Source: Pseudoalteromonas luteoviolacea (GTDB taxonomy: Bacteria > Pseudomonadota > Gammaproteobacteria > Enterobacterales > Alteromonadaceae). From it: DNA of 64,000 nucleotides. The DNA lies in NCBI RefSeq assembly GCF_000814765.1, contig NZ_JWIC01000010.1:754001-818000 (forward strand), read 5' to 3'. The notes under the pieces were generated by a model. It saw only the letters and a program-made list of their open reading frames with translations. It was not told the origin of the DNA and searched no databases. How positions within the stretch are numbered: the stretch's first letter is position 1; each line of letters starts with the position of its first letter. Below are positions 18,426-27,830 of the stretch, piece by piece. Made by a program: the position numbers and the translations under genes.

Positions 18426-18995
18426 ATGTTATCGAAAATCCTCCAACATACACATATCACGTCACAGCAAAATCAGAGTGAAACACAAGTCGCCCCATAT
18501 GGCGCTCGCCACAAAATAACAACGCCGTTACCTGATAACCTCCTCAAACCAACGCCTAAAACGCCCTCAATATATAGAGAAAATAACGACGAAAAAGAAG
18601 TAAAGCCACCCATTATTACCAAAGAGCTAGACCAAGAAGCCACTGGGTACAAAAGACGAAACCCAGTCTTCAAAGAACAGTATGAAAACTTGGAAAAAGT
18701 CGTTGAATTGTTACAAGAAAAAATACGTAACTTACAAGAAGACATTAATGAGCTCAAAAAGCCGCCACTTCAACGTACTTTAACATTCCATCAGGCTCCT
18801 ACCGAAGCAGCCGAGCAGCTCACTGACAACGAACAGTTATCTGAACATGTTGGTAGTCAAGCCTATAAAAATACAAAAGAAGAAGAGCAAATAGAAATAC
18901 TTGAACAGCAGTTGCAAAAGCTAAAAGGGCAAGAAGCTGAGATCCGCACAGAGATGATCAACCTCATTTTAGAGGAGCGTAAAAAATCTAAATAA
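18426..18995 (+). CDS. Coiled-coil protein of unknown function
   Basis: 189-residue protein, no signal peptide or membrane segment. The N-terminal 60 residues are Pro/Gln/Thr-rich and probably disordered. Two heptad-rich helices follow: about 80-112 (YENLEKVVELLQEKIRNLQE) and about 150-189 (EEQIEILEQQLQKLKGQEAE), indicating a cytoplasmic coiled coil. A ribosome site AAGGAA precedes ATG 18426. I do not recognise the family. It stands alone between two terminators and has its own probable promoter, so its role cannot be inferred from neighbours. Confidence 0.7.
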   Translation: MLSKILQHTHITSQQNQSETQVAPYGARHKITTPLPDNLLKPTPKTPSIYRENNDEKEVKPPIITKELDQEATGYKRRNPVFKEQYENLEKVVELLQEKIRNLQEDINELKKPPLQRTLTFHQAPTEAAEQLTDNEQLSEHVGSQAYKNTKEEEQIEILEQQLQKLKGQEAEIRTEMINLILEERKKSK

Positions 18996-19018
18996 CCAAT
19001 GCTACCTCATTGAATTGC

Positions 19019-19046
19019 GTGGACAGGGATGCGCAACTCTGTCCAC
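19019..19046. terminator. Hairpin between convergent genes
   Basis: 8-bp perfect stem GTGGACAG (19019-19026) / CTGTCCAC (19039-19046) between the coiled-coil gene and the convergent regulator gene. No U-tract of note, so termination is only probable. Confidence 0.4.
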
Positions 19047-19056
19047 AAGCCTTCGT

Positions 19057-20178
19057 TTAAATGCCGCCTTTACTTCCAGAGCCGCTACAGCCACGACTAT
19101 TTCCCATGGCATACTGTTGACGAATTTCGGATGGAGTCAGTACCCGATGATATAATGCGATTTCACCAATCGCCCCTTTAAATAGCCCCGTTTTAAAAGA
19201 AGAGCGACTGCCAATCCTCAGCGGCATTTCGTTACTGAGCGAGCCTTGTCGTCCAGTTGGGTCAAACGCACTATTAAGTTGCCCATTAAGGTAAAAACGG
19301 ATCCCTTTAGCGCGATCTCTATCGATACTGACAGCAACATGATGCCACTGCCCATCAGCGACAAAGGCTTCAGAATCGTAAAACGTGCACGAGGAGTCCG
19401 GCTCTTGGCAATACCAACTGCCATCTCCATCAGCAAGCTGCAATGCCAAGAATCCATCATCAACATAAAACGCGTAACCTTGTACATCAGATACTTGGTC
19501 CTCGTAGCGCTTATCTACAATAATGTGTTGGCCAATCGATGAGGTCTTTACCCACGTTGTCAATGAGAAGTCTCCTGTACTGACATCCAATTCAGAGTCA
19601 AACGCCTCAACATAATCATCAAAACCGTCAAGGCAAAATGCTAAATCCGATTTTTTATTGGCCAACGTTATGCTGTCTCCAGCATACACAGATAGTTGAT
19701 ATTGCTCACTTTTCAAAACTTTTGGTGTGGACAAATACAACCAGCTCAGCCACACCGCTGAAACCACTATCAATAACAAGCCACTAATAACAAATGGCCA
19801 AACATTCAATGTATTTTCGGTAGAGTCTAGCTTAACAGGTTGGGCGAGTAAGTACCCTTTACCCCGGATATTCTTAATGTGTTCTTGTTCATCCAAAGCT
19901 AAAAAGGCTTTTCTGAGAATGCTGATCCGTTGCTTAACATTTTCATTGCCTGTCACTACGCCTTGCCACACTTTATTTTGCAGCTGATCTGCAGCCAAAG
20001 GACTAGGCTGATACTCCACTAAAGTTAAAAGCAACGAAAAAGACAGTTCCGACAACGGCTGACTCAAATCATCCTTGTGTAAAGTTTTAGTGTTTAAATC
20101 TGCATAAACAGTACCAATCCATAAACCTTTACATTTTTCTAAACTTAATTTTTTTTCATCCATAAAAAATTTATCCAT
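19057..20178 (-). CDS. CadC-like membrane transcription regulator with periplasmic LamG sensor
   Basis: About 373 residues. The N-terminus is an OmpR/CadC-type winged helix (about residues 10-105: LSELSFSLLLTLVEY, VWQGVVTG, HIKNIRGKGYLL). One membrane helix follows (VWPFVISGLLLIVVSAVWLSWLYL, about 125-148). The periplasmic part (about 180-355) is a LamG/concanavalin-like jelly roll with the signatures FSLTTWVKTSS, DGQWHHVAVSID and GEIALYHRVLTPSEI. One-component regulators of this design carry the signal across the membrane without phosphorylation. It is divergent from a secreted beta-helix protein, so a polysaccharide ligand and that target are likely (inference). ATG 20178 is preferred over TTG 20187. 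Confidence 0.85.
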   Translation of the reverse strand: MDKFFMDEKKLSLEKCKGLWIGTVYADLNTKTLHKDDLSQPLSELSFSLLLTLVEYQPSPLAADQLQNKVWQGVVTGNENVKQRISILRKAFLALDEQEHIKNIRGKGYLLAQPVKLDSTENTLNVWPFVISGLLLIVVSAVWLSWLYLSTPKVLKSEQYQLSVYAGDSITLANKKSDLAFCLDGFDDYVEAFDSELDVSTGDFSLTTWVKTSSIGQHIIVDKRYEDQVSDVQGYAFYVDDGFLALQLADGDGSWYCQEPDSSCTFYDSEAFVADGQWHHVAVSIDRDRAKGIRFYLNGQLNSAFDPTGRQGSLSNEMPLRIGSRSSFKTGLFKGAIGEIALYHRVLTPSEIRQQYAMGNSRGCSGSGSKGGI

Positions 20179-20187
20179 ATATATCAA

Positions 20188-20240
20188 AGGGTAATACTTA
20201 CCGAATTTCGGTAAAAGTAATTTTACTCTTTATTTACCCT
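20188..20240. promoter_or_regulatory. Nested inverted repeats upstream of the LamG regulator
   Basis: TTACCGAA-T-TTCGGTAA (20198-20214) is a perfect 8-1-8 inverted repeat. It lies inside a wider pair AGGGTAA (20188-20194) and TTACCCT (20234-20240). Situated between the LamG regulator and the divergent beta-helix gene, it is a good operator candidate for the regulator. Confidence 0.45.
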
Positions 20241-20340
20241 ATTTTTCTAGTGTTTTTTGTTTGTTGTTACCAATATAAACGCAAATTCTTATTCACTTTG
20301 AATCAACAATAAATTCAAACATTTGATAATGGAGTGTCCA

Positions 20341-21564
20341 ATGACGAATACAAAAAAAACCACTAAGACAGCTGTATTGCTGATTAATATACTCATAGCT
20401 GCACCTAGTTTTGCAACCGTCACTACACAGAAAAACAAAATTGATGAGACCTCTAACTTACAATGTGATCATTACATTAGCAGTCAACAGCATTTAATAG
20501 ATGGCAATACTATGTCGCTTAATCCTGGTGATACACTGTGCCTCGAATCAGGAATGCGAGGCCCGCTCAGAGTGAAAAATGTGCTTGGTTCCGCATCAGC
20601 CCCCATCATCATTCGTAATCAGAACGGTGTTGTCACATTCACACCTTACGAATACAGTATTGCAATTGAAAACAGTCAATGGCTCAGGCTCACATCCAAT
20701 GCCGTTGAAGGGGAATCTGAATATGGTCTAAGGCTAGGTGGCACATTAGGTGTTGGCACGTTAAGTGAACACATCGAAATTGATCACTTAGAGATTTATC
20801 GTGCCCGATTTGCGGGTATGTTGATAAAAACAGACCCAACGTGCGATCCGCATACGTGGGCTGAAAACTTTACTATGACTGGCCTTCGTATTCACAATAA
20901 CTATATTCACGACACCGAAAGTGGTGAGGGCATGTATATTGGTTATACCGGTAAATCACGCACTCTAATGTGTGACAATACCCTAACGACTGTCTACCCC
21001 CACAAAATCCAAGATGTGCATATTTTTGATAATAAACTAGAGAATATCGCGGCAGATGGCATACAGCTTAATTCTGTACAAGGTAATGCATACATTACCA
21101 ACAACACAATTTATCGTACAGGTGTTAGTCCCTTCGATCCACACTGGCAAAATACCGGCATTCAAGTTGGTGGCAATAATGTCGAGGTAAGAAGTAATTT
21201 GATCTACCGCAGTGGCGGCAACGGTATGATGATTGATGGAGATGGGATTAAAGTACTGAACAACCATATTATGTACGCGGGTGAAAACGGCATCTTTGCT
21301 CGTAATGCGGCTCAGCAAGACAACAGTATAAGCAACGGTTTGGCACATGCGTACAAAGGGAATTTAATTGTCCACCCGGGCAGCTACGCACTGAAGCTAT
21401 ATGCGATCAACACCCAATCTGCACACCTTATCATTGAAAACAGCATAGAAAATGACGGCGCACTGGATAGCGCTGGTCGACCTAAGACTTTTTCTTACTT
21501 AAATGATGCGGTACTTCGCCACGAACTCAATAACCATCATTACGTGACCCAGTCAGCATACTAA
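20341..21564 (+). CDS. Secreted right-handed beta-helix protein (pectate-lyase-like fold)
   Basis: 407 residues from ATG 20341, chosen because GGAG lies six bases upstream; earlier in-frame starts lack a ribosome site. The signal peptide covers residues 1 to about 25 (cleavage near SFA-T). The remainder shows successive parallel beta-helix coils with Asn-rich turns (IHNNYIHD, IFDNKLENI, ITNNTIYRT, VRSNLIYRS, VLNNHIMYA), as in polysaccharide lyases of the pectate-lyase superfamily. The catalytic residues of a defined lyase family are not assignable. It is divergent from the LamG-type regulator and convergent with the hybrid sensor gene. Confidence 0.82.
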   Translation: MTNTKKTTKTAVLLINILIAAPSFATVTTQKNKIDETSNLQCDHYISSQQHLIDGNTMSLNPGDTLCLESGMRGPLRVKNVLGSASAPIIIRNQNGVVTFTPYEYSIAIENSQWLRLTSNAVEGESEYGLRLGGTLGVGTLSEHIEIDHLEIYRARFAGMLIKTDPTCDPHTWAENFTMTGLRIHNNYIHDTESGEGMYIGYTGKSRTLMCDNTLTTVYPHKIQDVHIFDNKLENIAADGIQLNSVQGNAYITNNTIYRTGVSPFDPHWQNTGIQVGGNNVEVRSNLIYRSGGNGMMIDGDGIKVLNNHIMYAGENGIFARNAAQQDNSISNGLAHAYKGNLIVHPGSYALKLYAINTQSAHLIIENSIENDGALDSAGRPKTFSYLNDAVLRHELNNHHYVTQSAY

Positions 21565-21600
21565 AGGGCTCATACAAAGTAGGTTTAATGTAATCGTCTC

Positions 21601-22012
21601 GCTGAGCGTACCACCTTGTCAGATACTCTTTGGCAGGTACGCTCAGCATTTTTAAGAAGCTGATAGGACTTCAATAGTTTTGCTGAGCGTGCCGCTTGTC
21701 ATCCTTGCCAACATACCTGACTGGCACGCTCGGCACCTCTATAACAGACATGAATATGTCTACAAAATTTGCTGGACGTGCCGCTTGTCACCTTTGCCCA
21801 ACAAACCTGACTGGCACGTTCGGCATATCTATAACAGACATGAATATGTCTACAAAATTTGCTGGACGTGCCGCTTGTCACCTTTGCCCAACAAACCTGA
21901 CTGGCACGTTCGGCATCTTTTACAAAAGATATAAACATATCTATAAAATTTGCTGAGCGTGCCGCTAATCATCCTTGCCAACATACCTGACTGGCGGCGC
22001 GCTTGGCACCTT
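21601..22012. repeat. Array of five imperfect hairpin repeats (about 80-91 bp each)
   Basis: Units begin at 21601, 21682, 21771, 21861 and 21952, each starting GCTGAGCGTGCC or a close variant. Each unit has a 12-bp stem closed by GGCACGCTCGGC-like sequence. The first unit is a perfect stem followed by ATTTTT, suited to terminate the beta-helix gene. Units 1-3 after it also carry a second hairpin: AGACAT-N4-ATGTCT twice, and AGATAT-N4-ATATCT in the next, a compensatory change. Substitutions in the large stems mostly keep G-T pairs. Three open frames across the array encode only repeated peptides and are artefacts. It fills the gap between two convergent genes. Confidence 0.85.
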
Positions 22013-22052
22013 TACTCAATGCCCACACCCGCTTATCCACAATAACTTAAAC

Positions 22053-25000
22053 TTAGAACGACTCTGAAGCCTCGAGCTCTGGTTTAATTTGCGCGAGTAA
22101 CTCCTTGGCAGTGTCAAAGTCATAATCATCAATTAATGTCGCCAATCGTTTAAATTTATCAACAAATTGTGTGCCGTCATACATAGGTAGCAACTCACTC
22201 ACCAAATCTATTGCGTCTGTATCATAGTCCTCAAGTAATGCTGTTAATTGAATTAACTTTTCCGCGATTTGCTGATCGGATAGATGCGCATTTTTTGCCG
22301 CGCCAGAGCCGCTTGCAGTTCCCTCACTACTTAACACTTGTTGTATTGCAAAAATTAATGGCTCTAACTTTTCATGGACCTGATTTAAGGCAGCTGCATA
22401 CTCGCCTTTATCAGCACATATTTGCTCTAGTTCACCAGCGGCTGACTGCACATACGTAGCACCGATGTTGCCCGCTGTACCTTTAAGTGTGTGCGCACAG
22501 CGCATCGGCGCATCTGGATCGGTATGTTGCTGTTCAAGCGCTTCTTCAAAGTGTGCATGGAAATGCTGTTGGCGATCAACAAACCGGATTAATAAACGCT
22601 TAAAGAGTGCGACATCCCCTTGAGATATCGATTTTGCGATCCCCGAATCAATACCCGCTATGTCTGGATAACCCGTTTCTGATTGCACATTTGGCTGCGC
22701 AATATCTATTTTGGCTGCTTCAGACACAACGATCCACTTGCTTAGCGTCGCAAACATTTTATCTATATTGAGTGGTTTACTAATAATGTCATTCATCCCA
22801 CACGCAAGCGCAGCCTCTTGATTATCCATCATAACGCTGGCTGTCATCGCAATGACAGGCAAAGACTCAAATTGACTTTGCTCCCTGATTTTTCGTGTCG
22901 CGGTGTATCCATCCATTACTGGCATTTGGCAATCCATCAATACACCATCAAAACGGCTGTTTGCCAACATCTCAAGGGCTTGCTGACCATGTTCGGCCAC
23001 CTCCACTGTAATCCCCTTGCTGGTCAACAAGGTAACCGCAAGCTCTTGGTTTAGATCGTTATCTTCAACCAAAAGCAATCGCGCGCCAGCCAATTGTTGC
23101 AACTTGTGCTCGTCTTGCTCATTACGGTGCTCAAGCTGCTGACTATTCAGGCCCAATGCGCGCTGTAGACCCAGGTACACATCTTCAGCCAAAAATGGTT
23201 TCACGACATAGCTACTGCGTTCAAACTCACGCAAGTAGGTATCTACGTTTTGCATTTCATACAACGGCATTAATATACAAGGCACATCGGGCTCTATGTG
23301 GCGTATCTGCTGTAAATAACGCCCTGTTTGCTCCAGCCGCATATCGATGAAAATGACATCTTTATCTACCAACACACTAGATAAATCAACAATATCAGCA
23401 GAAGCAAAAGCGTGCGCTTCAATATCAAAACGCGATAGACAGGAAGATAAATAACGGCTAGCACTGAAGTTGTCATCAATGATCAGCGCGTGCTTTAACT
23501 CAAGTTTGTCAATGGCTTCGGGCTCATGCAAAGCATCATCAAGCACCAGCGTGAAACTAAATGTGCTTCCTACCCCTTGTGCACTTTGGCAATGGATCTC
23601 ACCATGCATCAATTCAACCAGCTTTTTACATATGGCCAGTCCGAGGCCTGTGCCACCATATTTACGTGTAGTCGAAGTATCCGCTTGCGAGAAAGAATTA
23701 AATAGCTTTGCTTGCTGCTCTTCTGACATACCGATGCCAGAGTCAACCACGGCAAACTTTAATGTCAATTCTCCCGCCAATTGCTGCTCCACACGCACAT
23801 CTACCAATACCTCACCGCCTTGCTCAGTAAATTTAACGGCATTACTCCCAAGGTTAAGTAAAATTTGTGATAAACGTAACGGATCCCCTATTAGCTTGCT
23901 GGGCACGGCAGGATCAATATGAGCACAGAGCTCTAACTCTTTCTCCTTTGCTTTAACCGCAATCAAATCCAAAGCACTGCGCAATGTGTCTTCAATACAA
24001 AATTCAACTTGTTCAATATCAAGCTTACCCGCTTCAATTTTAGAAAAATCTAGTATGTCGTTAATGATGCCTAACAACGACTCTGCACTGCGATGAATCT
24101 TTTCGACATAATTGCGCTGCTTAAAATTCAAATCAGTTTCTAACGCAAGGTAACTCATACCAATAATGGCATTCATTGGTGTGCGGATTTCATGGGACAT
24201 GTTGGATAAGAAATCAGACTTGGCTTGCGTGGCGCTCTCTGCACGCTCTTTTGCTTGCTTTAAGGCCGCCTCTAACCCTTTCGAGTCGGATATATCCATA
24301 TGTATACCAAACATTTCCTTGCGCCGACTGTCTTGATTCACAAACACACTTTGCCCCATGCTCAAAATCCACTTCCATTGTCCGTCCGCCGTTTTCATCC
24401 GTAACTCACAGCGATATGTCTCTGTTTGTTTTGAAAGATGGGCCTGTAGCGCATGTTCGACTAGGGCGAGATCATCAGGGTGGATCAGCTCACGCCAGCG
24501 GTTAATGGTATCGCCATAACGCAGCTCAAGTTCACCTTCTTGATACCCCAGCATGGTTGACCAAATACCATTGGTGACAAGCAGATCACTTTGGCAGTCC
24601 CACTCCCACGTGCCGGCATTTGCCCCTTGCATCGCTAAATCAAGCCGTTGCTCGGCCTCTTTTAACTCACTATAAGACAATGAATTTGCCAGCGCGACGG
24701 CCACATGATTAGCCACTGAACGTAACACGTTTAAATGGACTTCTTTGTACGCTCGTTGTTTATTTGATTGTACGGTAAACACACCTATGACTTTACCATC
24801 CACAATGAGAGGGGCACAGAATACCGACTTGGTTTGTTCACCATAGAGATTGTTACAAGCTTTAAGCCCTACCTTCTGCCAATGGTCATCCGTCGCCGCA
24901 TAAAACTCTTGCCCACTCGATACGCAATAGACATCAGCACTGCTCACCACTTTGGTATGACTTTCCAAGGCTTCATATAACTCACCTTGCTGCATCGCAT

Positions 25001-27587
25001 AAATGTAATCGATATAGTGTTTTTCAGGGTAAAACACCCCTACAGCAAAAAATTCGCAATGCAATATATCAGTGAGATGAGTATAGATAGTTTCGCTTAT
25101 CACGTGCATGTCATAGGTCGCGGCAACTTCTTTACCGACTTCTCCTAACACCACAATATCGCGTGTCCGGCGAGCAATTTTGCGCTCTAACTCAATACTA
25201 TTTTCACGTAATTGCCTCACTCTGAGCCAAAACCCTAATAGTAAAATAAGCACCACTAGCACCGGCATTAAGACACGAAACCACATCGTTTGATACCACG
25301 CAGGGACACTGATCACCTTCAGCTCAATCCCCACCTGATTCCAAACACCATGATTATTGCTGCCTTGGACACGGAAACGATATTCACCCGGCGGTAATTC
25401 CCGATAGTTAACGATGTGCTCTGGGGTAATTGCACTCCACTTATCGTGATAACCCACCAGCCAAGTGCGGTAGCGGTTATCGTCCGTTGCTTGATAATCA
25501 AGCGCTGCGAAATGAATGGATAAGTTTTTATCTCGATGACCTAAGCGGATCTCGCCATTCCTTATCTCTATCGGTTTACCATCAATAAACGCACGTGTAA
25601 ATGCGACAGGCGGGGCACTGGTGTTGACTTTTACATCTTTGGGGTTAAACCCCGTAATGCCATCAATGCTGCCAAAAAGAATTTGCTCATCATTAAAAAT
25701 AAAAGAACGTGCTAAAAAGTGGTGGTTTATTAAACCGTCATTGGTGGTAAATTGATGGAAAATACCGTAGGTGGGATCAAATTTAAATACCCCACTGGCG
25801 CTGGCAAACCACAAAAAACCATCTCGGTCTTGCGCGATGGATTTTACTGCAAAGTTCACTTGTGAGGCGGTATTCTCATACTGTTTAAACTGCTGTGTCG
25901 CAATATCGAACCGCGTGATCCCCAAGTTCGTTGCCAGCCATATGTGCGCACCTTGCTGCATCACATGTGCCACATAGTTGCCATTTGGACCAACTTGCTC
26001 TCCGTGCGCTGTATACTGCACAAAGCGTGAATTGCTTGGATCAAGTCTAAACACTCCCTCTCCATCGGTGCCTGCCCAAATCATCCCTTCACTGTCATGG
26101 AAAGTAAACTCTAAGTCTTGTTCATTCAAGAAGTGTTCTACTTGATTGGTTTCAATATCAAGGCGTGTCAACCCACTTCTCCCTGACAGTACGACCCAAA
26201 TGTAACCTTGCCTATCAAAGCTTATGTGCTCTACCGAGCGACGCGCGTCCTCCAACCAAGGTAATGCTACTAAGCTCAACGATTTAGCTTCCTCATCCAC
26301 CCGATACAAGCCAAAACTAGTTGCAGCAAACAACATACCTGCTTGATCTCGTGCCATGCTATGAACACGTAATCGATAATTACCTTGCAATGTTTGTGCA
26401 TCGGCAAATGGGGTAAACTTTGACTTACCATCAAAATGCACCAAGCCACGACCCGTCCCCAGCCACACACCGCCGTGCTTGGCACCTTCAATGGTGAGCA
26501 CTTGATTAAATAACCCTGACAGCAATTGATCGTTTAAAAAATTCTGCCAAGAAATAAAAGCGGGTGGGTTAGGAAACACTTTTTGCACACCTGAATATCG
26601 TGTAGCGGCCCAAAGTAACCCACTGTCATCTACCAAAATTTGTCGCACATCGCGATTTTGTAATAATGTAAGTTCACCGCCCTCAACAACAGGGACAAAT
26701 TCATTTTCGCGAGGAGAAAAACGATATACCCCTGCAAAGGTCGCTAATAAAATGTCCTCATTAAAATGATGTAAGCGCGTCACGCTCGGTAGCGTGCCTG
26801 ACGTCAAGTTATATATGCGGTACTCTGCGGTTTCGGGATTAAACAAACCAAAACTGGTACGCGTCGCCACCCATACTCTGCCGAGATCATCGACTGAAAC
26901 CTGACGCACCTCAGCATGATCCAATGATTGTGGCGCTACTCCATACCCTTGAAATTGACCAGTATTTCTATCCAGTCGATACAAACCGTTAGATGTACCA
27001 ACCCATATCCCCCCCTTACTGCCTTCACTGATACTCCAAACCCGATCACTGCCTAAGCTATAGGGGTTATCTGGTTGTGGCATAAAGCGTTCAAAGCTTT
27101 GTAGATCTTCTTTTAGTCGGTTCAGTCCTCCGCCATTAGTACCCACCCATAAAGTCCCATCACGGCTTTCAAACAGCGTCTGTACTTTATTGGCACCGAG
27201 TGACGTTGGATCCTGCTCATCATATTTGAAGTGAACAAAATGCTGCTTTTCTCGGACAAATAAATTTAATCCCCCTCCCCAAGTGCCCGCCCACAACCTT
27301 CCTTGGTTGTCAAAAAGGAGCGTACCTACGCTGTTCGCTGACAAAGAATTAGGATCATCCGGATTATGATTAAAACTGACAAATTGATAACCATCATAAC
27401 GTTTTACCCCATCCGCACTGCCAAACCACATAAATCCATCAGGGTCTTTCGAAACCGCGTAAATTTGCGGATTGGCCAATCCATTGTAGGCCGAGATAGC
27501 CTCTACTTTTACCTCATCCGTGCCTATGGCACATTCAGCGTAAACACAAAAACTAAGTAAAACTACATACAGCCGCCAAAGGCGCAT
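22053..27587 (-). CDS. Giant hybrid sensor histidine kinase (Reg_prop propeller, GAF, PAS, two receivers, Hpt)
   Basis: 1844-residue inner-membrane phosphorelay sensor. Order: signal peptide (1-22); periplasmic two-component-regulator propeller repeats (about 25-675, units such as DGFMWFGSADGVKRYDG); a Y_Y_Y domain (about 686-739); one membrane helix (about 767-790); GAF (about 829-969); PAS (about 975-1099); HisKA with His1132 in SHEIRTP; HATPase (about 1235-1350); a divergent receiver with Asp1415; a canonical receiver with Asp1552 in MDCQMPVMDG; and Hpt with His1699 in AHTLKG. Such sensors often detect carbohydrates or other polymers. Divergent from the double-receiver gene at 27831, a likely partner. 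The start has AAGGAG seven bases upstream. Confidence 0.93.
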   Translation of the reverse strand: MRLWRLYVVLLSFCVYAECAIGTDEVKVEAISAYNGLANPQIYAVSKDPDGFMWFGSADGVKRYDGYQFVSFNHNPDDPNSLSANSVGTLLFDNQGRLWAGTWGGGLNLFVREKQHFVHFKYDEQDPTSLGANKVQTLFESRDGTLWVGTNGGGLNRLKEDLQSFERFMPQPDNPYSLGSDRVWSISEGSKGGIWVGTSNGLYRLDRNTGQFQGYGVAPQSLDHAEVRQVSVDDLGRVWVATRTSFGLFNPETAEYRIYNLTSGTLPSVTRLHHFNEDILLATFAGVYRFSPRENEFVPVVEGGELTLLQNRDVRQILVDDSGLLWAATRYSGVQKVFPNPPAFISWQNFLNDQLLSGLFNQVLTIEGAKHGGVWLGTGRGLVHFDGKSKFTPFADAQTLQGNYRLRVHSMARDQAGMLFAATSFGLYRVDEEAKSLSLVALPWLEDARRSVEHISFDRQGYIWVVLSGRSGLTRLDIETNQVEHFLNEQDLEFTFHDSEGMIWAGTDGEGVFRLDPSNSRFVQYTAHGEQVGPNGNYVAHVMQQGAHIWLATNLGITRFDIATQQFKQYENTASQVNFAVKSIAQDRDGFLWFASASGVFKFDPTYGIFHQFTTNDGLINHHFLARSFIFNDEQILFGSIDGITGFNPKDVKVNTSAPPVAFTRAFIDGKPIEIRNGEIRLGHRDKNLSIHFAALDYQATDDNRYRTWLVGYHDKWSAITPEHIVNYRELPPGEYRFRVQGSNNHGVWNQVGIELKVISVPAWYQTMWFRVLMPVLVVLILLLGFWLRVRQLRENSIELERKIARRTRDIVVLGEVGKEVAATYDMHVISETIYTHLTDILHCEFFAVGVFYPEKHYIDYIYAMQQGELYEALESHTKVVSSADVYCVSSGQEFYAATDDHWQKVGLKACNNLYGEQTKSVFCAPLIVDGKVIGVFTVQSNKQRAYKEVHLNVLRSVANHVAVALANSLSYSELKEAEQRLDLAMQGANAGTWEWDCQSDLLVTNGIWSTMLGYQEGELELRYGDTINRWRELIHPDDLALVEHALQAHLSKQTETYRCELRMKTADGQWKWILSMGQSVFVNQDSRRKEMFGIHMDISDSKGLEAALKQAKERAESATQAKSDFLSNMSHEIRTPMNAIIGMSYLALETDLNFKQRNYVEKIHRSAESLLGIINDILDFSKIEAGKLDIEQVEFCIEDTLRSALDLIAVKAKEKELELCAHIDPAVPSKLIGDPLRLSQILLNLGSNAVKFTEQGGEVLVDVRVEQQLAGELTLKFAVVDSGIGMSEEQQAKLFNSFSQADTSTTRKYGGTGLGLAICKKLVELMHGEIHCQSAQGVGSTFSFTLVLDDALHEPEAIDKLELKHALIIDDNFSASRYLSSCLSRFDIEAHAFASADIVDLSSVLVDKDVIFIDMRLEQTGRYLQQIRHIEPDVPCILMPLYEMQNVDTYLREFERSSYVVKPFLAEDVYLGLQRALGLNSQQLEHRNEQDEHKLQQLAGARLLLVEDNDLNQELAVTLLTSKGITVEVAEHGQQALEMLANSRFDGVLMDCQMPVMDGYTATRKIREQSQFESLPVIAMTASVMMDNQEAALACGMNDIISKPLNIDKMFATLSKWIVVSEAAKIDIAQPNVQSETGYPDIAGIDSGIAKSISQGDVALFKRLLIRFVDRQQHFHAHFEEALEQQHTDPDAPMRCAHTLKGTAGNIGATYVQSAAGELEQICADKGEYAAALNQVHEKLEPLIFAIQQVLSSEGTASGSGAAKNAHLSDQQIAEKLIQLTALLEDYDTDAIDLVSELLPMYDGTQFVDKFKRLATLIDDYDFDTAKELLAQIKPELEASESF

Positions 27588-27830
27588 ATCTGACTCCTTG
27601 CATCATCTCAATGACAAACCGAAACATGTGCTTTCCTCATGCTCAGTTAGCATAGTGCGTACTTTTTAAATTGGGTAAGTGTATGCATAATTATTAGACA
27701 CTTTTCGATAACATGTGCAAAATAAGAAGAGTTAATTTTTGTCTACCAATCACTCAGTTATGAAGTCGCGTGTCAAGGACAGTCAATTAGCCTGTAATTT
27801 TCATTTAGCAAATTTGGCGCGGAGAACTCT

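Noticed and set aside
21680..21956. Three overlapping open frames in the 21.6-22.0 kb repeat region encoding repeated peptides
   Set aside because: They run in several frames and both strands and exist only because the repeat unit is near a multiple of three; the pattern of change preserves hairpins rather than codons.
21601..22012. CRISPR array or integron attC sites
   Set aside because: Units abut each other and the conserved part covers nearly the whole unit, so there are no unique spacers; no cas gene, integrase or gene cassettes are nearby.
23470..23922. Open frame antisense to the giant sensor kinase
   Set aside because: It is the shadow of a well-supported coding region and has no ribosome site or family features.
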